A DNA stretch of 64,000 bases from Citricoccus alkalitolerans (lineage in GTDB: Bacteria; Actinomycetota; Actinomycetes; Actinomycetales; Micrococcaceae), in assembly GCF_039528175.1 (NCBI RefSeq), contig NZ_BAAALH010000001.1, positions 62,001-126,000 of the forward strand, written 5' to 3'. Positions 58,731-64,000 of this stretch are shown one piece after another. The notes under the pieces are model-generated. The model saw only the letters and a program-made list of their open reading frames with translations, did no database searches and was not told where the DNA came from. The number at the start of each line of letters is the position of its first letter. Position 1 is the stretch's first letter. The position numbers and the translations under genes are program-made.

Positions 58731-60517
58731 CAGTACTTACGCTCCATCGGCTGGTAACGGGTGACAACAACCGGCTTGGTCTCGGAACGGATGCCCTTGA
58801 CGCCCTCCATCTCGGAGTCGGGGTCGCGGTAGAGCATGGAATGCGCCATCCAGTTCGCGTCATCACGGTCGGGGTAGTCCTCGCGGTAGTGGCCGCCGCG
58901 GGATTCCTTGCGGTGCAGGGCGGCCACCGTCATGGCCTCGGCCATGTCCAGCAGGTAGCCCAGCTCCAGGCCCTCCAAGAGGTCCAGGTTGAACCGCTTG
59001 CCCTTGTCCTGCACGGAGACGTTCTCGTAGCGCTCGCGCAGGGATTCGATCTCGGCCAGGGCCCGGCGGATGGACTCGTCCGTGCGGAAGACCTGCATGT
59101 CCGCGTCCATGACGTCCTGAAGACGGGTCCGAAGCTCGGCCACACGCTCGGTGCCGGTGGCGGAGCGCAGGTTTTCGATGTGCTCGACCGTCGGTGCCTC
59201 GCCGTTCTCCGGCAGCTCCACGAAATCGGCGGTGGCGGCGTACTCGGCGGCGTAGATGCCGGCACGGCGGCCGAAGACGTTGATGTCCAGCAGGGAGTTG
59301 GTGCCCAGACGGTTGGACCCGTGCACGGACACGCAGGCGACCTCGCCGGCGGCGTACAGGCCCGGGACCACGGTGTCGTTGTCCTGGAGGACCTCGGCCT
59401 TGATGTTGGTCGGGATGCCGCCCATCACGTAGTGGCAGGTCGGGAAGACCGGCACCGGCTCGGTGTAGGGCTCCACCCCGAGGTAGGTGCGGGCGAACTC
59501 GGTGATGTCCGGGAGCTTGGCGTCGATGTGAGCCGGCTCCAGGTGGGTCAGGTCGAGCAGGACGTAGTCCTTGTTCGGGCCACAGCCGCGGCCCTGGCGG
59601 ACTTCCTCGGCCATGGAACGGGCCACGATGTCACGCGGCGCGAGGTCCTTGATGGTCGGGGCGTAGCGCTCCATGAAGCGCTCACCGTCCGCGTTGCGGA
59701 GGATGCCGCCCTCGCCGCGCGCTGCCTCGGACAGTAGGATGCCCAGGCCGGCCAGGCCGGTCGGGTGGAACTGGATGAACTCCATGTCCTCCAGCGGCAG
59801 GCCGTTGCGGTAGGCGATGGCCATGCCGTCACCGGTCAGGGTGTGGGCGTTGGAGGTGGTCTTGAAGACCTTGCCCGCGCCGCCGGTGGCGAAGACCACG
59901 GACTTGGCCTGGAAGACATGCAGTTCGCCGGTGGCCAGTTCGTAGGACACGACGCCGGCCACGCGCTTCTGCGTGAAAGGCGTCCCGTCCGGGCGGGTGC
60001 CCGGCTCGTCCACCATCAACACGTCCAGGACGTAGAACTCGTTGTAGAACTCGACGTCATGCTTGACGCAGTTCTGGTAGAGCGTCTGGAGGATCATGTG
60101 GCCGGTGCGGTCGGCGGCATAGCAGGCGCGGCGGACCGGGGCCTTGCCGTGGTCGCGCGTGTGCCCGCCGAAGCGACGCTGATCGATCCGGCCCTCCGGG
60201 GTGCGGTTGAAGGGCAGGCCCATCTTCTCCAGGTCGAGCACCGCGTCGATGGCCTCCTTGGCCATGACCTCGGCGGCGTCCTGGTCCACCAGGTAGTCGC
60301 CGCCCTTGACGGTGTCAAAGGTGTGCCACTCCCAGTTGTCCTCTTCGACATTGGCCAGGGCAGCACACATGCCGCCCTGGGCCGCACCCGTGTGCGAACG
60401 GGTGGGGTAGAGCTTGGTCAGCACCGCTGTGCGGGCGCGCTGACCGGATTCGATCGCCGCGCGCATGCCGGCGCCGCCGGCACCGACAATCACGACGTCG
60501 TACTTGTGTACCTGCAT
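58730..60517 (-). CDS. sdhA: Succinate dehydrogenase flavoprotein subunit
   Basis: A 595-residue subunit that oxidises succinate to fumarate with covalent FAD. The FAD motif is VIVGAGGAGMRAAIES, the covalent His region SHTGAAQGGMCAAL, and the active-site block is PTNIKAE with HGSNRLGTNSLLDINVFGRRAG near the C-terminal third. The length is that of the SdhA of the aerobic, four-subunit actinobacterial complex. AGAAGGA lies 9 bases before the ATG 60517. It is 57 bases after sdhD and overlaps sdhB by TGATG. The enzyme joins the TCA cycle and respiration at the cytoplasmic membrane. Confidence 0.97.
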   Translation of the reverse strand: MQVHKYDVVIVGAGGAGMRAAIESGQRARTAVLTKLYPTRSHTGAAQGGMCAALANVEEDNWEWHTFDTVKGGDYLVDQDAAEVMAKEAIDAVLDLEKMGLPFNRTPEGRIDQRRFGGHTRDHGKAPVRRACYAADRTGHMILQTLYQNCVKHDVEFYNEFYVLDVLMVDEPGTRPDGTPFTQKRVAGVVSYELATGELHVFQAKSVVFATGGAGKVFKTTSNAHTLTGDGMAIAYRNGLPLEDMEFIQFHPTGLAGLGILLSEAARGEGGILRNADGERFMERYAPTIKDLAPRDIVARSMAEEVRQGRGCGPNKDYVLLDLTHLEPAHIDAKLPDITEFARTYLGVEPYTEPVPVFPTCHYVMGGIPTNIKAEVLQDNDTVVPGLYAAGEVACVSVHGSNRLGTNSLLDINVFGRRAGIYAAEYAATADFVELPENGEAPTVEHIENLRSATGTERVAELRTRLQDVMDADMQVFRTDESIRRALAEIESLRERYENVSVQDKGKRFNLDLLEGLELGYLLDMAEAMTVAALHRKESRGGHYREDYPDRDDANWMAHSMLYRDPDSEMEGVKGIRSETKPVVVTRYQPMERKY

Positions 60518-60574
60518 TCGTTGAGTTCCTTCTGCTCGAGAAATCTCGGGGGTTCAGTGGGGTGCGTCAGGGCG

Positions 60575-61060
60575 TCAGAGGGTCTCGCAGAACGCGGGAG
60601 TGGACTCCAGGAGCATTCCGTCGGCGCCGACGAGGCACGGTTCGAAGGTGAAGATCACCAGGGTGCCGAGCACGATGATGACGGTGGTCGCCGAGTAGAG
60701 GACCATCTTCAGCCAGAACCGCACGCCGTCACGCTCGGCGTAGTCGTTGATGATGGTCCGGACGCCATTGGTGCCGTGCAGCATGGCCAGCCACAACAGG
60801 GCCAGGTCCCAGAACTGCCAGAACGGATCGGCCCACTTTCCGGCGACGAAGCCGAAGTCCAGGCCGTTGATGCCGTCCCCGACCATGAGGTTGGAGAAGA
60901 GGTGGACGAAGATCAGCACGACCAGGACCACGCCGGACAGGCGCATGAACAGCCAGGCGAGCATCTCGAAGTTGCCGCTCTTGGTCTTGTCCCGGGTGTA
61001 CTTCGGGTCGATGCGCCCCGTGCGGGGGGCTGCGATCGTGGGTTCAGCGGTGGCGCTCAT
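60575..61060 (-). CDS. sdhD: Succinate dehydrogenase hydrophobic membrane anchor subunit
   Basis: A 161-residue anchor with three membrane helices (MLAWLFMRLSGVVLVVLIFVHLF, DLALLWLAMLHGTNGVRTIIN, and MVLYSATTVIIVLGTLVIFTF). The FMRLSG motif and the helix histidines (VHLFSN, MLHGTNG) are typical of quinone/haem-binding SdhD. GGAGG, located inside the end of sdhC, lies 10 bases before the ATG 61060; the gap to sdhC is three bases. The C-terminus extends about 15 residues past the last helix. Confidence 0.9.
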   Translation of the reverse strand: MSATAEPTIAAPRTGRIDPKYTRDKTKSGNFEMLAWLFMRLSGVVLVVLIFVHLFSNLMVGDGINGLDFGFVAGKWADPFWQFWDLALLWLAMLHGTNGVRTIINDYAERDGVRFWLKMVLYSATTVIIVLGTLVIFTFEPCLVGADGMLLESTPAFCETL

Positions 61061-61063
61061 GGC

Positions 61064-61471
61064 TCAGTGACCTCCGAGGGCAAGCATCAGGTGGCGGATG
61101 GCGAACGCGCCAACGGTGACGACAGAGAGGACGACCACGGCCCACAGCATCTTCTTGTGGTGCTTGGTCCCGCCCTTCCAGAAGTCGACCAGGATGATCC
61201 GCAGGCCGTTGAAGGCGTGGAAGACGATGGCCGCCACGAGGCCGACCTCTCCGACGGCCATCAGCGGGTTCTTGTAGGTGCCGAGCACCGCGTTGTAGGC
61301 CTCCGGTGAGACCCTCACCAGTGAGGTGTCCAGCACGTGGACCAGCAGGAAGAAGAAGATGGCCACGCCGGTGATCCGGTGGATCACCCACGACCACTGA
61401 CCTTCGTTGCCGCGATAGAGGGTCCCACGGCCGGACTTCGCCGGGGCCTGCGCTGATGTCGCAGTAGACAC
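61064..61471 (-). CDS. sdhC: Succinate dehydrogenase cytochrome b556 subunit
   Basis: A 135-residue anchor with three membrane helices. The SdhC signature WSWVIHRITGVAIFFFLLVHVLD contains the conserved Ser/Arg and the haem-ligand type His; the second helix has FHAFNGLRIILVDFW. The start is GTG 61471, with GGGAGG 7 bases upstream; in-frame codons further upstream have no family match. It is first in sdhCDAB. A possible -10 box TAGTCT lies at 61560-61565 on this strand in an A+T-rich stretch shared with the divergent manC promoter. Confidence 0.92.
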   Translation of the reverse strand: MSTATSAQAPAKSGRGTLYRGNEGQWSWVIHRITGVAIFFFLLVHVLDTSLVRVSPEAYNAVLGTYKNPLMAVGEVGLVAAIVFHAFNGLRIILVDFWKGGTKHHKKMLWAVVVLSVVTVGAFAIRHLMLALGGH

Positions 61472-61559
61472 TGTTATACCTCCCAGGGATTGCAAGGGCG
61501 CCTGTGCCACGTCCGATGGGCACAAAGGGAACGCCGGTGCGAGTGCATTCCTCCACGAC

Positions 61560-61604
61560 AGACTAGTACTTATTGACGTTATGTTCCCTATTGTTGACCG
61601 CCCT
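61560..61604. promoter_or_regulatory. sdh upstream control region, A+T-rich with TATTG-TGAC repeats
   Basis: A TAGTCT box for sdhC lies at 61560-61565 (minus strand). Just upstream of it is a run that is clearly richer in A+T than its surroundings and has two related words in the same direction, TTATTGACG and CTATTGTTGACC (61570-61600). These may be sites for an activator or repressor of sdh. The rest of the intergenic stretch to manC shows only the manC -10 box (TATGCT, 61668-61673). Confidence 0.4.
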
Positions 61605-61680
61605 GGTTCCCGGTGTGGCACGGGTCACGAGGGCGGGGCGGACCCGGGCTGCGGTACGGGGGTCACCTATGCTGTCCGGT

Positions 61681-62838
61681 GTGACGACTGACCCTGAACT
61701 GGATGGCCTTGCCGCCGTGGACCTCTCTGACACCCCGGGACTGGACCGCTTCTATGGAGTGATTCCCGCCGGTGGTGTGGGGACACGGCTGTGGCCGCTC
61801 TCGCGGGCGGCCGCGCCGAAGTTCCTGCACGACCTGACCGGCTCGGGGCAGACCCTGATCCGGGCGACCTATGATCGCCTGGCGGCGCTGGCCGGGGACC
61901 GGGTCATGGTGGTCACCGGCGAGGCCCATGAGGGCGCCGTGCGGGAGCAGCTGCCGGACCTGGCCTCCGAGGACACTGTGCTCGAGCCCGAGCCGAAGGA
62001 CTCGGCGGCGGCCATCGGGCTGGCCGCGGCCATTCTGTTCGAGCGGGATCCGGAGACCATCATGGGCTCCTTCGCCGCTGACCAGGTGATCGGCCCAGTG
62101 GAGGAGTTCCAGGAGGCGGTGGCGGAAGCGGTCGCCACCGCGGCCACCGGCAAGATCGTGACCATCGGCATCAGGCCGACGCATCCGGCCACGGGGTTCG
62201 GTTACATCCGGCAGGGCGAGGCTCTGACCGTGAAGGGCGCGCCCCACGCCAAGGACGTGGCCGCGTTCGTGGAGAAGCCGGCCGAGGCTGTGGCCCAGGA
62301 GTACGTCGCCTCGGGCGAGTACCTGTGGAACGCGGGCATGTTCGTGGCCCCGGTGTCCTTGATGCTGCATCACCTGGCTGCCCATGAGCCGGAGCTGCAT
62401 GCCGGCGTGGTGGAGATCGCGAAGGCTTGGGGCACGCCGGCCCAGGCGGAGACGATGGCCCGGGTCTGGCCCGGGCTGAAGAAGACCGCGGTGGACTATG
62501 CGGTGGCGGAGCCCGCTGCCGCGGCGGGGGACGTGGCTGTGATCCCGGGTGGGTTCACGTGGGACGATGTGGGCGATTTCGCCGCGATCGCCCGGCTGAA
62601 CCCGGCCAAGCGTGCCTCTGGTATCACCGTGATCGGTGAGACGCCGCGGGTGTACTCGTCCAAGGCCTCCGGTGTGGTGGTCACGGACACGGCGCGGGTG
62701 ATCGCCCTGATCGGTGTCGAGGACATCGTGGTCGTGGACACCCCGGACGCACTGTTGGTCACGACGACGGAGCATGCCCAGTCCGTCAAGCAGGCCGTCG
62801 AGTCCCTCAAGGCCCACGGCGACGACGACGTCCTCTGA
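61681..62838 (+). CDS. manC: Mannose-1-phosphate guanylyltransferase
   Basis: A 385-residue nucleotidyltransferase that makes GDP-mannose from GTP and mannose-1-phosphate. The pyrophosphorylase signature is IPAGGVGTRLWPLSRAAAPKFLHDL, followed by GSFAADQVIG (the Asp of the metal site is replaced within the usual SADH block), GFGYIRQGE, FVEKPAEAV, YLWNAGMFV and FTWDDVGDF. It lacks the C-terminal isomerase domain of bifunctional ManC/AlgA (about 480 residues). The start is GTG 61681: TATGCT (61668-61673) ends 7 bases before it, and the ATG at 61669 lies inside that box. GDP-mannose would feed the mannosyltransferase at 6182 and glycolipid synthesis. Confidence 0.93.
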   Translation: MTTDPELDGLAAVDLSDTPGLDRFYGVIPAGGVGTRLWPLSRAAAPKFLHDLTGSGQTLIRATYDRLAALAGDRVMVVTGEAHEGAVREQLPDLASEDTVLEPEPKDSAAAIGLAAAILFERDPETIMGSFAADQVIGPVEEFQEAVAEAVATAATGKIVTIGIRPTHPATGFGYIRQGEALTVKGAPHAKDVAAFVEKPAEAVAQEYVASGEYLWNAGMFVAPVSLMLHHLAAHEPELHAGVVEIAKAWGTPAQAETMARVWPGLKKTAVDYAVAEPAAAAGDVAVIPGGFTWDDVGDFAAIARLNPAKRASGITVIGETPRVYSSKASGVVVTDTARVIALIGVEDIVVVDTPDALLVTTTEHAQSVKQAVESLKAHGDDDVL

Positions 62839-62867
62839 GCCTGTGGAGCCCCGGTAGCATCACTGGG

Positions 62868-64000
62868 ATGAACGACAGCCAGCGTTCCACCGGCGCCCGT
62901 CCCGTCCTCGACGATCCCGGACTGCCGCGGGTGACCCCGCTGGTCCAAGAACTCGAGCCCTCGGTCGTGGCGTTCCGCCGAGACCTCCACGCGCATCCGG
63001 AACTGTCCTATGACGAGCACCGGACCACGGAACGGATCCTGCACACCCTGACCAAGGCCGGGCTCTCACCGGTCAAGCTCGACGACACCGGCGCCTACGT
63101 GGACATCGGTGAGGGGCCGATCGTGCTGGGCCTGCGTGCGGACATCGATGCGCTTCCCCTCTCCGAGCAGACCGGCCTGGACTACGCTTCCCGCAATCCG
63201 GGCGTCGCACATGCGTGCGGGCATGACGTCCATACGTCCGTCATGGTCGGCACCGCGCTCGCCCTGCACCGCGTGGTCACGCGCACGGCCGCGGACCTCG
63301 GCCAGCCGGAGCTCGACGCACTGGGAGGTTCCCAGGGCCTGACCGGCCGCATCCGCATCATCTTCCAGCCTGCCGAGGAGCGGTTGCCCGGTGGCTCCCT
63401 GTCCGTGATCCGACAGGGCACGCTGGAGGGGATCCCGCGGATCCTGGCGGCCCACTGCGAACCCCGGTTCGACGTCGGCACGATCGGCACGCGGATCGGC
63501 GCCATCACCTCGGCGGCCGACACCATCAAGATCAGCCTGTCCGGCCGCGGCGGTCACACCTCCCGGCCGCACCTGACCGAGGACCTCGTCTACGCGTTGT
63601 CCACGATCGCCGTCCAGGTCCCGGCGGTGCTGAACCGGCGGATCGACGTCCGCTCGGCCGTCTCTGTGGTGTGGGGCCAGATCAATGCGGGGGCGGCGCC
63701 CAACGCCATCCCTGGGTCCGGGTACCTCGCCGGCACCATGCGCTGCCTCGATGCCGAGGTGTGGGAATCGGCCGGGGACCTGCTGGACGACGTGGTCCAG
63801 CAGATCGCCCAGCCCTTCGGAGTGAAGGTCCACCTCGAACACATTCGCGGGGTTCCCCCGGTGGTCAACACGGAGGCCGAGACCGACCTCATCGAGGACG
63901 CGGCCCGCTATGAGCTCGGGTCCCGGGCCATCCAGCTGACCCCTCAGTCCATGGGCGGGGAGGACTTCGCCTGGATGACCCAGTTGGTCCCGGGGGCCAT
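62868..64000 (+). CDS. M20 family amidohydrolase (hippurate hydrolase/N-acyl amino acid deacylase type), 3' end outside window
   Basis: The first 377 codons of an M20D peptidase-like amidohydrolase; no stop is reached. Metal-binding blocks visible are LRADIDALPLSEQTGLDYAS, HACGHDVHTSVMVG (Cys, His, Asp, His), IFQPAEERLPGGS (Glu-Glu pair) and AAHCEPRFDVGTIG. The dimerisation domain has SGRGGHTSRPHLTEDLV, and the C-terminal metal histidine region is approached by SMGGEDFAWM. These enzymes remove N-acyl groups from amino acids, auxin conjugates or hippurate. The ATG 62868 has TAGCAT (62855-62860) 7 bases before it, a leaderless arrangement. It follows manC by 29 bases with its own promoter. Confidence 0.9.
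   Translation, partial: MNDSQRSTGARPVLDDPGLPRVTPLVQELEPSVVAFRRDLHAHPELSYDEHRTTERILHTLTKAGLSPVKLDDTGAYVDIGEGPIVLGLRADIDALPLSEQTGLDYASRNPGVAHACGHDVHTSVMVGTALALHRVVTRTAADLGQPELDALGGSQGLTGRIRIIFQPAEERLPGGSLSVIRQGTLEGIPRILAAHCEPRFDVGTIGTRIGAITSAADTIKISLSGRGGHTSRPHLTEDLVYALSTIAVQVPAVLNRRIDVRSAVSVVWGQINAGAAPNAIPGSGYLAGTMRCLDAEVWESAGDLLDDVVQQIAQPFGVKVHLEHIRGVPPVVNTEAETDLIEDAARYELGSRAIQLTPQSMGGEDFAWMTQLVPGA

Overview
This window comes from a high-G+C actinobacterium. Its strong third-position G/C bias, monomeric isocitrate dehydrogenase, actinobacterial gene families (DUF6350, LpqY-type sugar binding protein, GT4 mannosyltransferase) and synteny (purN...purH, purU/glyA/folD, xth-trpS, sdhCDAB-manC) fit the Micrococcaceae (Arthrobacter/Micrococcus/Citricoccus/Kocuria type). 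The genus cannot be fixed from the sequence alone. I see 56 protein genes, two of them cut by the window edges. I see no rRNA, tRNA, CRISPR array, transposase or prophage gene. No gene-free stretch exceeds about 260 bases.

Layout. 1-7.4 kb: housekeeping genes (end of a TPP enzyme, flavin split-barrel protein, inositol phosphatase, App1-type phosphatase, thioesterase, NADP-glutamate dehydrogenase, aldo/keto reductase, mannosyltransferase). 7.5-24.5 kb: a DUF6350 membrane protein, a CmtR-like Cd/Pb sensor with a cation exporter, an osmoprotectant ABC importer, purN, two MFS permeases, a CYTH-CHAD protein, purH, an MgtE Mg2+ transporter and icd. 24.5-35.8 kb: an amino acid permease behind a glutaminase-STAS-cNMP-binding fusion, a hydroxyacid dehydrogenase, an SDR, HrpB helicase, a DUF2332 protein and a GCS2-type ligase. 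36-40.7 kb: an LpqY-SugABC-like sugar importer with a CRP-type palindrome upstream. 40.7-49 kb: a gamma-carbonic anhydrase-like protein, purU, catalase with its Fur-family regulator, a flavin monooxygenase-like protein, glyA behind a ZTP riboswitch, and folD. 49-57.7 kb: two coupled MFS exporters, xth, trpS and a MacB-type ABC pair. 57.9-64 kb: sdhCDAB, manC and an M20 amidohydrolase.

Working together. A purine/one-carbon theme runs through the window. purN and purH consume 10-formyl-THF, purU hydrolyses it, glyA and folD make and interconvert C1-folates, and glyA carries a ZTP (purine/folate stress) riboswitch. The most novel signal is a 21-bp near-palindromic promoter element, TCACTATG-N3-ATAGGTAT. 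It occurs in front of purU, folD and an aromatic-acid-type MFS permease next to purN, and suggests an uncharacterised C1-folate regulon that includes a transporter.

A second genome-wide style is leaderless initiation. About 20 genes have a -10 box of the type TAGGCT/TAnnnT ending 6-7 bases before the start codon. I used this to set many starts.
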